Of a DNA stretch of 42,997 nt, positions 30,440 through 40,035 are shown piece by piece. The notes under the pieces were generated by a model. The model was not told the origin of the DNA. It was given only the letters and a program-made list of their open reading frames with translations, and did not search any database. How positions within the stretch are numbered: the first letter of the stretch is position 1; each line of letters starts with the position of its first letter. This DNA is from Candidatus Dadabacteria bacterium. Its GTDB lineage: Bacteria; Desulfobacterota_D; UBA1144; Nemesobacterales; UBA2774. Both the position numbers and the translations under genes were made by a program. The stretch is from NCBI GenBank assembly GCA_020849425.1, contig JADLGH010000070.1, forward strand, positions 1-42,997. Direction: 5' to 3'.

Positions 30440-31180
30440 ATGGCAACAGCCAAGATGAGGGTATACCGCGGGGACTCGAGCGGGGGCGGGGAAGTTGAAT
30501 ACGATGTACCCGTTGAGGAGGGGATGGTCGTCCTCGACGCGATACACTTCATACAGGCGAATTACGACGGGGACCTTGCCGTAAGATGGAACTGCAAGGC
30601 GGCCAAGTGCGGCTCGTGCAGCGCCGAAATAAACGGCATGCCCAAGCTCACCTGCAAGACCCGCATGGATTCCCTCCCGCTGGATAAACCGGTTACCGTT
30701 TATCCGATTAAAGCCTTCCCCATCATAAAGGACCTCGTCACGGACGTTTCATGGAACTACAAGGTAAGAAAGACCATACCGCCTTTCAAGCCTGCAAAGG
30801 ACACGAAGTGGATCATGTACCAGGAGGACGTCGAGAGGAGCCAGGAATTCAGGAAATGCATCGAATGCTGTCTCTGCCAGAACGTCTGCCACATCCTGAG
30901 AAACCACGACAAGAAGGACGCATTCGCGGGCCCGCGGATGCTGATCAAGATAGCTGAGCTCGAAATGCATCCGCTCGACACCGACGACAGGCAGGCGTTC
31001 CTCAGGACGGACGCCGGACTCGGGTACTGCAACATCACGAAGTGCTGCACGGAAGTCTGCCCGGAGCACATACACATCACGGACAACGCTATAATCCCAC
31101 TCAAGGAGAGGGTGGCCGACACCTACTTCGACCCGCTCCAGTGGCTCTTGAAAAAGTTCAGTGGAAGCTCGAAGCAGTAA
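30440..31180 (+). CDS. sdhB: Succinate dehydrogenase/fumarate reductase iron-sulfur subunit
   Basis: [49 protein letters not shown]. Confidence 0.95.
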   Translation: MATAKMRVYRGDSSGGGEVEYDVPVEEGMVVLDAIHFIQANYDGDLAVRWNCKAAKCGSCSAEINGMPKLTCKTRMDSLPLDKPVTVYPIKAFPIIKDLVTDVSWNYKVRKTIPPFKPAKDTKWIMYQEDVERSQEFRKCIECCLCQNVCHILRNHDKKDAFAGPRMLIKIAELEMHPLDTDDRQAFLRTDAGLGYCNITKCCTEVCPEHIHITDNAIIPLKERVADTYFDPLQWLLKKFSGSSKQ

Positions 31181-31217
31181 CAGGCGAAGGCGTTTTTTAT
31201 CAAGGAGGATTTACGAA

Positions 31218-32381
31218 GTGAACATACACGAGTATCAGGCAAAGGAACTTTTATCCCTCTACGGCGCGGCGACGCCGACGGGCAAGGTCGCGTTCAACGA
31301 AGACGAAGCGCACCAGATAGCGCAGGATTTAAACTCGGGCAAATTCGTGATAAAGGCGCAGATCCACGCCGGCGGCAGGGGCAAGGGCGGGGGCGTAAAA
31401 CTCGCGAGCCTGCTCGACCAGGTAAAGGAAATAGCCTCCGAGATACTGGGAATGATACTCGTCACGCACCAGACCGGGCCAGACGGTAAGCTGGTGAAGA
31501 AGGTCCTCGTCGAAGAGGCCTCCGACATAGACAAGGAATTTTACCTCGGGATGGTAATCGACAGGTCGAGGGAAGAGATAGTAATCATGGCCAGCCGCGA
31601 GGGCGGCGTCGAAATCGAGGAGATAGCCCGCACCAATCCCGAAAAGATACTCAAGGAATATATAGACCCCGTCGTCGGGCTCCAGCCCTTCCAGTGCAGG
31701 AAGATCGCTTACTTCCTCGGGCTCGAAGGGAAGAGCGTGGGCAAGGCCGTGAAGTTCGTATCGGCCCTTTACCAGCTCTTCACCGACAAGGACTGCTCCC
31801 TTGCGGAGATAAACCCCCTCATACTCACCAAGTCGGGCGACCTCATTGCGCTCGACGCGAAGATGAACTTCGACGACAACGCCCTTTTCAGGCACCCCGA
31901 CGTCGAGAAGTACCACGATCCGGACGAGGAAGACCCGACGGAGCTCGAGGCCAAGAAGTGGGGCATCAGCTACGTCAAGCTCGACGGCAACATAGGCTGC
32001 CTCGTAAACGGGGCCGGACTCGCAATGGCGACGATGGACATCATCAAGTACCACGGCGGCGAGCCGGCCAACTTCCTCGACGTGGGCGGCGGCGCCAGCA
32101 CGGAGCAGGTTACGCAGGCCTTCAAGATGATCCTCAGCGACCCGAACGTGAAGGCGATATTCGTCAACATATTCGGCGGCATCATGAAATGCGACACCAT
32201 AGCCGAGGGCATAATCGCGGCGGCAAAGGAAGTGGGCATACAGGTCCCCCTCGTCGTAAGGCTCGAAGGGACCAACGTCGAGCTCGGAAGGAAAATGCTC
32301 TCCGAATCCGGCCTGAACATCATCACAGGCGGCGACATGAGAGAGGCCGCGGCCAGGGTCGTGGAAGCGGCCGGCGCCTGA
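31218..32381 (+). CDS. sucC: Succinyl-CoA synthetase (ADP-forming) beta subunit
   Basis: [84 protein letters not shown] at 31218 with aaggagg; the ORF track starts upstream at 31161. Confidence 0.94.
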   Translation: MNIHEYQAKELLSLYGAATPTGKVAFNEDEAHQIAQDLNSGKFVIKAQIHAGGRGKGGGVKLASLLDQVKEIASEILGMILVTHQTGPDGKLVKKVLVEEASDIDKEFYLGMVIDRSREEIVIMASREGGVEIEEIARTNPEKILKEYIDPVVGLQPFQCRKIAYFLGLEGKSVGKAVKFVSALYQLFTDKDCSLAEINPLILTKSGDLIALDAKMNFDDNALFRHPDVEKYHDPDEEDPTELEAKKWGISYVKLDGNIGCLVNGAGLAMATMDIIKYHGGEPANFLDVGGGASTEQVTQAFKMILSDPNVKAIFVNIFGGIMKCDTIAEGIIAAAKEVGIQVPLVVRLEGTNVELGRKMLSESGLNIITGGDMREAAARVVEAAGA

Positions 32382-32398
32382 CCGCAACCCGGGCCCGC

Positions 32399-32427
32399 GG
32401 CCCGTTTGACTGGAAAACGGGCCTTTT
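32399..32427 (+). terminator. Intrinsic terminator after sucC
   Basis: ggcccgttt-gactgga-aaacgggcc-tttt. Confidence 0.7.
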
Positions 32428-32577
32428 GAGGCTCTATCCGTCCAAATCAGAAGAAATACATCAGCAATTAGCACATAACCATCTGAAAACTCTCTAATTT
32501 CTTGTATCTATCATAATGCCTCCTCCCCCTTGACATTTCCCGGATGATGATTAGTTTTCCAAAAGGAGGTATGAAAA

Positions 32578-33459
32578 TTGACGAATGCGATGGCAGTCAG
32601 AGAGCCGATGGGAATATTTCTCAGGGAGATCGAGAAATACCCGGTTCTGAGCAGGGAAGAGGAACGCGCCCTGGCCCTGAGATACTATGAAGACAATGAT
32701 CTCGAAGCTGCGAACCAGCTCGTGGTGTCCAACCTTAGATTCGTCGTCAAGATAGCGTCGGAGTACGTTTCATACGGATTCCCCTTGACGGACCTGGTCC
32801 AGGAAGGCACGCTCGGGCTCATGAAAGCCGTAAAGAAATTCAACCCGCACAAGGGCTACAGGCTCATATCCTACGCGGTGTGGTGGATACGTGCGGGAAT
32901 ACAGAACCACATCATGAAATTCTGGAGCCAGGTGAAGATCGGCACGACGCAGACCGAAAGGAAGCTCTTCAACAAGATAGGAAGGGCCAGGAGGCAGCTT
33001 CATCTGGTGGACGGCGGAGCACTGTCCGAAGAGGACGCGGGCAAAGTGGCCGAGCTCTTCGGTGTAAGGGAGAAGGACGTCATGGACATGGAGCTCCGTA
33101 CAGCGGCAAGGGACTTTTCGCTGGACTCCACCGTCACCGACGACAACTCGATAACCTACGTCGACACACTGGCCGTGGAAGGCCCGTCGCAGGAGGAAGT
33201 CCTCGAGAATATCGAGACGAACGTCCTTGCGCAGAGGGGCCTCGAAGAGGGCCTGACGAAGCTCTCGCCGCGCGAGAAGCGCGTCATAGAGAGCAGGTAT
33301 CTTTCGAGCCCGCAGGGCAAGCTCCGCGAGCTGGGCGAGGAGCTCGGCATATCCAAGGAACGGGTGCGCCAGATAGAAGTGCATGCCCTGAGAAAGCTAA
33401 AGGGCGAAGTCGAAAGCTCCATAGATGCGGGGGAAGCGGGACGGGCTCCCGCCCGCTGA
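32578..33459 (+). CDS. rpoH: RNA polymerase sigma-32-type (RpoH) factor
   Basis: NLRFVVKIASEYVSYGFPLTDLVQEGTLGLMKAVKKFNPHKGYRLISYAVWWIRAGIQNHI, RpoH-box-like QTERKLFNKIGRARRQL, LRELGEELGISKERVRQIEVHALRKLK. TTG start 8 nt after aaaaggagg; next in-frame ATG is 32590. Confidence 0.88.
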   Translation: MTNAMAVREPMGIFLREIEKYPVLSREEERALALRYYEDNDLEAANQLVVSNLRFVVKIASEYVSYGFPLTDLVQEGTLGLMKAVKKFNPHKGYRLISYAVWWIRAGIQNHIMKFWSQVKIGTTQTERKLFNKIGRARRQLHLVDGGALSEEDAGKVAELFGVREKDVMDMELRTAARDFSLDSTVTDDNSITYVDTLAVEGPSQEEVLENIETNVLAQRGLEEGLTKLSPREKRVIESRYLSSPQGKLRELGEELGISKERVRQIEVHALRKLKGEVESSIDAGEAGRAPAR

Positions 33460-33494
33460 AACGAACATAAAAAGCACAGGAGGTATTAAACATA

Positions 33495-35438
33495 ATGGCA
33501 ACAAGCGGAAAAATTATAGGTATCGACCTCGGAACGACCAACTCGGTCGTGGCGATAGTCGAAGGCGGCGAGCCCAAGGTTATAATCAACGAGGAAGGGG
33601 CCCGTACGACGCCCTCCGTCGTCGCTTTCACGAAGGACGGTGAAATACTCGTGGGCGGGCCGGCCAAGAGGCAGGCCGTCGTGAACCCGGAGAACACGAT
33701 CTTCTCCGTAAAGAGGCTCATGGGACGGCGCTACGACGAGGTCCAGGACGAGGCCAAGAGGCTCCCTTACAAGGTGGTCAAGGCGAAGAACGGCGACGCG
33801 TGGGTCGAGGCGATGGGCAAGCAGTATTCCCCGCCCCAGATTTCCTCGCACGTGCTGATGAAGCTCAAGAAGGCGGCCGAGGATTACCTCGGCGCGGAAG
33901 TGAAAGAAGCCGTCATCACGGTGCCCGCATACTTTAACGACAGCCAGCGCCAGGCGACCAAGGACGCCGGCAAGATAGCCGGGCTCGAAGTGAAACGAAT
34001 CATAAACGAGCCCACGGCGGCTGCGCTTTCGTACGGGTTCGACAAGAAGAACGAGGGCACCATAGCGGTGTACGACCTCGGCGGAGGAACGTTCGACATA
34101 TCGATTCTCGAAGTCGGCGACAACGTCATAGAGGTCAAGTCCACGAACGGCGACACGCACCTCGGCGGAGACGACCTCGACAGGATACTCATGGAATATA
34201 TAATCGCCGAATTCAAAAAGGATTCCGGCATCGACCTCGGGAACGACAAGATGGCGCTCCAGAGGCTCCGCCAGGAGGCCGAGAAGGCGAAGATAGAGCT
34301 TTCGAACACTCTGGAGACGGAAGTCAACCTGCCGTTCATAACCGCGGACGCGACGGGGCCCAAGCACCTCGTTATGAAGATCACGCGCTCGAAGTTCGAG
34401 CAGCTCATCGAGGACAAGGTCAAGGGAACGCTCGAGCCCTGCAAGCAGGCGCTCAAGGACGCCGGGCTCAAGGCTTCGGACATCAGCGAGGTCATACTCG
34501 TCGGCGGCTCCATCAGGATACCGCTCGTACAGAAGGTGGTTACGGACTTCTTCGGAAGGGAGCCCCACAAGGGCATAAACCCCGACGAGGTCGTGGCCAT
34601 GGGCGCGGCGATTCAGGGTGCGGTCCTCGGCGGAGAAGTGAGGGACGTTCTTCTTCTGGACGTCACCCCGCTCTCGCTCGGTATCGAGACCCTGGGCGGA
34701 GTCATGACGAAGATAATCGAGAGGAACACCACGATACCGACGAAGAAGAGCCAGGTGTTCACGACGGCCGAAGACAACCAGACGTCCGTAGAGATACACG
34801 TCCTCCAGGGCGAAAGGCAGATGGCGGGCGACAACAGGACGCTCGCGAGGTTCATACTCGACGGCCTGCCGCCCGCATCGAGGGGAGTGCCGCAGATAGA
34901 GGTCACGTTCGACACGGACGCCGACGGCATACTCCACGTCTCGGCCAAGGACATGGCCTCGGGCAAGGAGCAGAAGGTCAGGGTCGAGGCGTCGAGCGGG
35001 CTCGCCAAGGACGAAGTCGATAAGATGGTCAGGGAAGCCGAAGAGAAGGCCGACGACGACCGGAAGCGCCACGAGCTCGTGGAGAACCGCAACAAGCTCG
35101 ACGAGCTTATATACAGGACCGAAAAGAGCTTTAAGGAATTCGAGAACAAGCTCGAAGAGTCCGACAGGAAAGAGCTCGAAGAGGCGCTCGAAGAGGGCAG
35201 GAGCGCCATAAAGGGCAGCGACGCAGACGCCATAACGGCGGCCACGGACAAGATAACCAAGGCCTCGCACAAACTCGCCGAGCTCATGTACAAGCAGCAG
35301 CAGGCCGAGGGCGGCGCGCAGGAGCCGGGCGGAGACGGCGCCCAGCCGGGGGATTCCGAGCCCGCGGAGGATTCCGGGGACGAGGGCCCGAAGGACGACG
35401 GCGACGACGTCATAGACGCCGAATTCACAGAAAAATAA
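33495..35438 (+). CDS. dnaK: Chaperone protein DnaK (paralog 1)
   Basis: [94 protein letters not shown], acidic [11 protein letters not shown] tail. Confidence 0.97.
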   Translation: MATSGKIIGIDLGTTNSVVAIVEGGEPKVIINEEGARTTPSVVAFTKDGEILVGGPAKRQAVVNPENTIFSVKRLMGRRYDEVQDEAKRLPYKVVKAKNGDAWVEAMGKQYSPPQISSHVLMKLKKAAEDYLGAEVKEAVITVPAYFNDSQRQATKDAGKIAGLEVKRIINEPTAAALSYGFDKKNEGTIAVYDLGGGTFDISILEVGDNVIEVKSTNGDTHLGGDDLDRILMEYIIAEFKKDSGIDLGNDKMALQRLRQEAEKAKIELSNTLETEVNLPFITADATGPKHLVMKITRSKFEQLIEDKVKGTLEPCKQALKDAGLKASDISEVILVGGSIRIPLVQKVVTDFFGREPHKGINPDEVVAMGAAIQGAVLGGEVRDVLLLDVTPLSLGIETLGGVMTKIIERNTTIPTKKSQVFTTAEDNQTSVEIHVLQGERQMAGDNRTLARFILDGLPPASRGVPQIEVTFDTDADGILHVSAKDMASGKEQKVRVEASSGLAKDEVDKMVREAEEKADDDRKRHELVENRNKLDELIYRTEKSFKEFENKLEESDRKELEEALEEGRSAIKGSDADAITAATDKITKASHKLAELMYKQQQAEGGAQEPGGDGAQPGDSEPAEDSGDEGPKDDGDDVIDAEFTEK

Positions 35439-35482
35439 GAACGAGAACCGGATTTTCGGCGGTTAACCCCCGCTGAACGCGA

Positions 35483-35515
35483 AAAAAGGCGGCTATATGG
35501 CCGCCTTTTTCGTTT
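35483..35515 (+). terminator. Intrinsic terminator after dnaK paralog 1
   Basis: aaaaaggcggc-tatatg-gccgccttttt followed by cgttttt. Confidence 0.85.
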
Positions 35516-35631
35516 TTCATGGCCCGGCTCCACTTGCTGAACCGCCATTTAAATGTTAATTTACTATTAATAGACAGGGGCTTAATTTAATTCATCATAC
35601 CCTACGTATTCACGTAAACAGGAGGCTGTAA

Positions 35632-35835
35632 ATGAAGGCGGATATACATCCGGAATATAAAGATGTCACCATAAGCTGCTCTTGCGGAGCGGTGTACAAC
35701 ACTAAATCGACGCGTTTTGAAGACTTCACGGTGGAAGTTTGCTCGAACTGTCACACGTTTTACACAGGCAAGGAAAGGGCTGCGGAAGCGAAGGGCAGGG
35801 TAGAAAGGTTCAGGAAGAAGTACAACAAGAATTAA
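35632..35835 (+). CDS. rpmE: 50S ribosomal protein L31 (cysteine-containing form)
   Basis: [49 protein letters not shown]. Confidence 0.96.
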   Translation: MKADIHPEYKDVTISCSCGAVYNTKSTRFEDFTVEVCSNCHTFYTGKERAAEAKGRVERFRKKYNKN

Positions 35836-35950
35836 GCCTTTCGCGGAGTAAATCGGAACACGTTCACCTTAGAGCCGGAATTTGTCTATAGAGGAGACGA
35901 ACAAGTTGACAAGGATTGCCGTCAATAACAGATTAAGGAGGTAACTCCAC

Positions 35951-38044
35951 ATGAAGGAGTACAGTAGAGACTGTATAAGGAATATCGCGCTCGTCGCACC
36001 CCACGGAGCCGGTAAAACATCTCTGGCTGAGGCTATACTCTACACCCACGGCGCTACCGACAAGCTCGGCAAGGTCGACGACGGGTCTTCGGTGCTGGAC
36101 TACGAACCGGAAGAAAAGCACCGCAAGATGTCCATTAATTCCCACATTACCTTCTACGAGACCAGGAGCCACCTGGTAAACCTCATAGATACACCCGGAT
36201 TCCTGAATTTCCTGTACGAAGCCGAAAACGCCGTAAGGGCGGTCGACGGTGTCGTGCTCGTCGCCGGCGCCGTCGGCAGCGCCGAATCCGGGCTCCAGCT
36301 GAAAAAATACTGGGACATTGCGGGCGGGCTGCCCTGCATGGTCTTCGTCAACAAGCTCGACAGGGAGAACACGAGCTACGAGGCGACGGTGAGCGCCGTC
36401 GCGAAGGAGCTCGCCGGCGTGAAGGTCATACCGCTCACGCTCCCGATAGGCGGGCAGCATAACTTCAAGGGATTGGTAGACCTCGTCGACATGAAGGCGT
36501 ACGCCTACGACGGGTCGGGCGGGGCCCGGGAGATACCCGTTCCGGACGACATGATGGACGCCGCCGCGGCCTCGAGGGAAGAGATCATCGAGACGGTAGC
36601 CGAGCTCGACGACGACCTTCTCGAAAAGTACCTCGACGGCGAGCCCGTGGACGAGGACAGGATTACGAGCCTCCTTCACGAAGGGATCCTCGACGGACGC
36701 GTCGTGCCGGTGTTTTTCGGCTCGGCGACGGGGCTCGTCGGGCTCAATGTCCTGTCGGGAGCGATCACCAGATACATGCCGTCCCCGCTCGAAAGAAAGC
36801 CGATGAAGGGGATGCTGCCCGAGGGAGGCGAGACCGATATCGCCCCCGGGGAAAAGGGGCCGTTCTCGGCGTACGTGTTCAAGACCATTTCCGACCCGTA
36901 CGCGGGCAAGATAACCGTTTTCAGGGTGTATTCCGGCACGCTCAACGGCGACGGCGGGGCTTATAACGCGACAAAGGGGAGCAAGGAGAAGCTCGGCCAT
37001 TTCCACAGGCTCCTCGGGAAGAAAGAATTCCCGCTGAGCCCGGCTTCGTGCGGAGACATAGTAGCCGTAAACAAGCTCAAGGACGCCTCGACGGGCGACA
37101 CGCTGACGGACGAGGCCCATCAGATGATAATCCCCTCGGTGCCTCTTCCGGCCGCTGTGCTGTCTTACGCGATCGAGGCCAGGACGAGGAACGACGAGGA
37201 CAAGCTTATGTCGTCACTCGCCCGGATCCACGAGGAAGACCCGACGATACATTACAGGATAGACGAAGAGACGAAGGAGTTCCTGCTTTCGGGGACGGGG
37301 CAGTCCCACGTCGAGGCCACGGTGAACAAGCTCAGGGATTCGTACGGGGTCAACGTCGAGCTCAAGACGCCGCGCGTCCCCTACAGGGAAACCATACGCG
37401 GCAGGGCCAAGGCCGAAGGCAAGTACATAAAGCAGACCGGCGGAAAGGGACAATACGGGGACGCCTGGGTCGAGGTCGAGCCGCTGCCGCGAGGCGGGGG
37501 GTTTGAGTTCGTCAACAACATCGTCGGCGGCGCGATACCGAAAAACTTCATCCCGTCCGTCGAGAAGGGCGTCGTCGATTCGATGAGGAAGGGCATACTC
37601 GCCGGTTACCCCGTGGTGGACGTAAAGCTGACGCTCTTCGACGGGAAGTACCACACCGTGGATTCCTCGGACATGGCGTTTCAGATCGCGGGCTCGATGG
37701 GCTTCAGGAAGGCGATGGAAGACGCATCGCCCGTGCTTTTAGAGCCGGTAATGAAGATGGAGATAACGATACCGGACGAGTGCATGGGGGACGTCATAGG
37801 CGACATCAACGCCCGGAGGGGTAAAGTATCCGGGTTCGATTCGCTCTCCGGCACGAATATCATAAATGCGCTCATACCGATGGCGGAGATTCTGACCTAC
37901 GCGCAGGACCTAAGGGCCATAACGAGCGGACGCGGGACGTTCTCGATGGATTTCTCTCATTACGAGGAGCTTCCGGACCATATCGCGTCGAAGATAATCG
38001 AGAAGGAGCAGACCGTAGCTGCCGAGGCGCACGCCGGGCATTAA
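35951..38044 (+). CDS. Elongation factor G-like translational GTPase (EF-G II type)
   Basis: IALVAPHGAGKTSLAEAILY, NLIDTPGFLNFLYEAENAVRAVDG, VFVNKLDRE, C-terminal VVDVKLTLFDGKYHTVDSSDMAFQIAGSMGFRKAM and GDINARRGKV. Confidence 0.9.
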   Translation: MKEYSRDCIRNIALVAPHGAGKTSLAEAILYTHGATDKLGKVDDGSSVLDYEPEEKHRKMSINSHITFYETRSHLVNLIDTPGFLNFLYEAENAVRAVDGVVLVAGAVGSAESGLQLKKYWDIAGGLPCMVFVNKLDRENTSYEATVSAVAKELAGVKVIPLTLPIGGQHNFKGLVDLVDMKAYAYDGSGGAREIPVPDDMMDAAAASREEIIETVAELDDDLLEKYLDGEPVDEDRITSLLHEGILDGRVVPVFFGSATGLVGLNVLSGAITRYMPSPLERKPMKGMLPEGGETDIAPGEKGPFSAYVFKTISDPYAGKITVFRVYSGTLNGDGGAYNATKGSKEKLGHFHRLLGKKEFPLSPASCGDIVAVNKLKDASTGDTLTDEAHQMIIPSVPLPAAVLSYAIEARTRNDEDKLMSSLARIHEEDPTIHYRIDEETKEFLLSGTGQSHVEATVNKLRDSYGVNVELKTPRVPYRETIRGRAKAEGKYIKQTGGKGQYGDAWVEVEPLPRGGGFEFVNNIVGGAIPKNFIPSVEKGVVDSMRKGILAGYPVVDVKLTLFDGKYHTVDSSDMAFQIAGSMGFRKAMEDASPVLLEPVMKMEITIPDECMGDVIGDINARRGKVSGFDSLSGTNIINALIPMAEILTYAQDLRAITSGRGTFSMDFSHYEELPDHIASKIIEKEQTVAAEAHAGH

Positions 38045-38259
38045 ACGGATCGCCCGCGTTCGGCTGGGGCCGGTACGCGAGCCGGGCGGAACGGGGCGCT
38101 CTCCGGGCGGCTTTTTCCGGGCCCGCGTAATACCGCTTTATTTAGCCGCATTTCGTGGTATAAATCTTGTCATATCCAGAACGCCCGGTGGGGCGGACAG
38201 GAATTTTTTATCACCCCTCACCCGGGACGCCGAATAGCTGTAAAATTGAACATACGCCA

Positions 38260-39183
38260 ATGAGAATAGCTTCCATAGACATAGGGACGAACACATTCAG
38301 GCTCCTCGTCACCGAGCCGGGCGAGGGGAATTCTCTCCATAAACTATACGTCGGACGCGAGATAACGCGGCTCGGCGAGGGCTCGGGCAACGGAACGAGG
38401 CTCATAAAGCCGGGAGCGATAGAGAGATCGCTCAAGGCCCTCTCGGGATTCTCCGAGATAATACGCGACCTCGGCGTCGAGAAGATGCGGGCCGTGGCGA
38501 CGAGCATGGTAAGGGAATCCCGGAACGGGCTCGATTTCGTGAACCTGGTGAAATCGCAGACGGGCCTCCCCGTCGATGTGATATCGGGAGAAGAAGAGGC
38601 CCTCCTGACAGTCAGCGGGGTCATGAAATCCGTCACCTTCGACACGCCCGACTGTCTCATATTCGACATAGGCGGCGGCAGCACGGAATACATATACGTA
38701 AAAGAAGGGACCGTGGCCAACCTTACGAGCACGCGGCTCGGCGTCGTCTGCCTTACGGAGCGTTTCCTTCCCGAGGAGAAGGAATCCGAAGCCGCCCTCT
38801 CGGCCCTCGGCGCACATATAGAAAAGACCCTCGCCGAGGGGCTTTCAGGCTTCCCCCCGGGCGGGGAAGGGCTTACGGTCATAGGCACGGCCGGCACGCC
38901 GACGAGCCTTGCGGCGGTCGAGCTCGGCCTCGTAAAATACGACGCGAACCTCGTAAATAACTACACGCTCACGCGGGACGGAATAGTCGATATCCTGGAC
39001 AGGATACTGCGCACTCCGAGGGCGGAAAGGGCCGCCATTCCGGGCCTCGAAAAGGGGCGGGAGGATCTTATAGTCTCGGGGACGGAGGTGGTTCTCAAAA
39101 CCCTGGGCAGGTTCTCCGTAGGCGGCATGGTCGTAAGCGACGCGGGGCTCCTGGAAGGGGTGGCCTACGGGCTCCTCCCCTGA
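38260..39183 (+). CDS. Ppx/GppA family exopolyphosphatase/phosphatase
   Basis: MRIASIDIGTNTFRLLVTEP, VATSMVRESRNGLDFV, VISGEEEALLTVSGV, LIFDIGGGSTEYIYV. ATG at 38260; the ORF extends to 38167. Confidence 0.93.
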   Translation: MRIASIDIGTNTFRLLVTEPGEGNSLHKLYVGREITRLGEGSGNGTRLIKPGAIERSLKALSGFSEIIRDLGVEKMRAVATSMVRESRNGLDFVNLVKSQTGLPVDVISGEEEALLTVSGVMKSVTFDTPDCLIFDIGGGSTEYIYVKEGTVANLTSTRLGVVCLTERFLPEEKESEAALSALGAHIEKTLAEGLSGFPPGGEGLTVIGTAGTPTSLAAVELGLVKYDANLVNNYTLTRDGIVDILDRILRTPRAERAAIPGLEKGREDLIVSGTEVVLKTLGRFSVGGMVVSDAGLLEGVAYGLLP

Positions 39184-39229
39184 CCGTTCGGCCGCCGGAA
39201 AAGGCCGGCCGGCACGGCGCGGCGCATCG

Positions 39230-39258
39230 TTGACAAACCACCCGCCGATTATTATATT
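39230..39258 (+). promoter_or_regulatory. Predicted sigma70-type promoter for grpE-dnaK-dnaJ
   Basis: ttgaca, 17 bp, tatatt. Confidence 0.6.
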
Positions 39259-39378
39259 TGCCAGTGAGCGGGACCAATAGCCCATATTTCATACAAAAGC
39301 TTAACTATCACTCTTAACCGGAGTATAATTATCATAAATTTTTACGCCTTGCGTGTGATTTAATATCAGGAGACAATA

Positions 39379-40014
39379 ATGAATTCCGAAGACAAGAATG
39401 ACAGGACAGGACAGATCGAGATCAACGAAGAGGACGGGATGAACGAAGGGGCGGAGGACGTCCGCGCCGAGGCCGGGGACGAGAAAAGCTACAAGGAGCT
39501 TTACCAGAGATATATCAGGCTCGCGGCCGACTTCGAAAACTATAAAAAGAGACTGGCCAGGGAAAAGTCCGACATAATCACGTATGGAAACGAGGAGCTC
39601 ATAAAGGCTCTTCTGAACGTGCTCGACAACCTGGAGAGGGCGCTCTCGCATTCCGAAGGGCCCGAGGAAGACGCCAGGGCCGTCCTCGAAGGCGTCAAGC
39701 TGGTCCACAAGCAGTTTTTGAGCCTCCTGGAGAAGTTCGGCGTCGAGCCCGTGCCGGCCGACCGCGGGCTGGAGTTCGACCCGAGGGTCCACCAGGCCAT
39801 AGAGCGCGTCGATTCTGCGGACGTCGATTCCGGGCGCATAATTTCCGAGATGCTGCGCGGTTATACGCTGAAAGAGAGGCTTCTCAGACCGGCGCTGGTC
39901 TCCGTATCGAAGGGCAGGGGGGAGCCGCGGGATAACGGCTCTCCGTCAGATAAAAACAATGGAGGGGACGGCGGCGATTCCAGCGGGATATTCGACCTGA
40001 CCGACGAGGGATAA
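39379..40014 (+). CDS. grpE: Nucleotide exchange factor GrpE
   Basis: YQRYIRLAADFENYKKRLAREKSDIITYGNEELIKALLNVLDNLERAL, FDPRVHQAIERV, GYTLKERLLRPALVSVSKG. Confidence 0.94.
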   Translation: MNSEDKNDRTGQIEINEEDGMNEGAEDVRAEAGDEKSYKELYQRYIRLAADFENYKKRLAREKSDIITYGNEELIKALLNVLDNLERALSHSEGPEEDARAVLEGVKLVHKQFLSLLEKFGVEPVPADRGLEFDPRVHQAIERVDSADVDSGRIISEMLRGYTLKERLLRPALVSVSKGRGEPRDNGSPSDKNNGGDGGDSSGIFDLTDEG

Positions 40015-40035
40015 GTCCGCGCGTAATACAATCAT

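Noticed and set aside
32530-32560. sigma70 or sigma32 promoter for rpoH from ttgaca at 32530
   Set aside because: No convincing -10 at the right distance; heat-shock consensus is not met.
33486-35270. 594-aa reverse-strand ORF opposite dnaK
   Set aside because: Shadow ORF from GC-rich codon bias; Arg/Leu/Val-rich with no recognisable domain, fully antisense to clear dnaK.
39301-39340. CIRCE/HrcA operator upstream of grpE
   Set aside because: cactcttaaccggagt only loosely resembles TTAGCACTC-N9-GAGTGCTAA; arms and spacer do not fit and no hrcA is present in the window.
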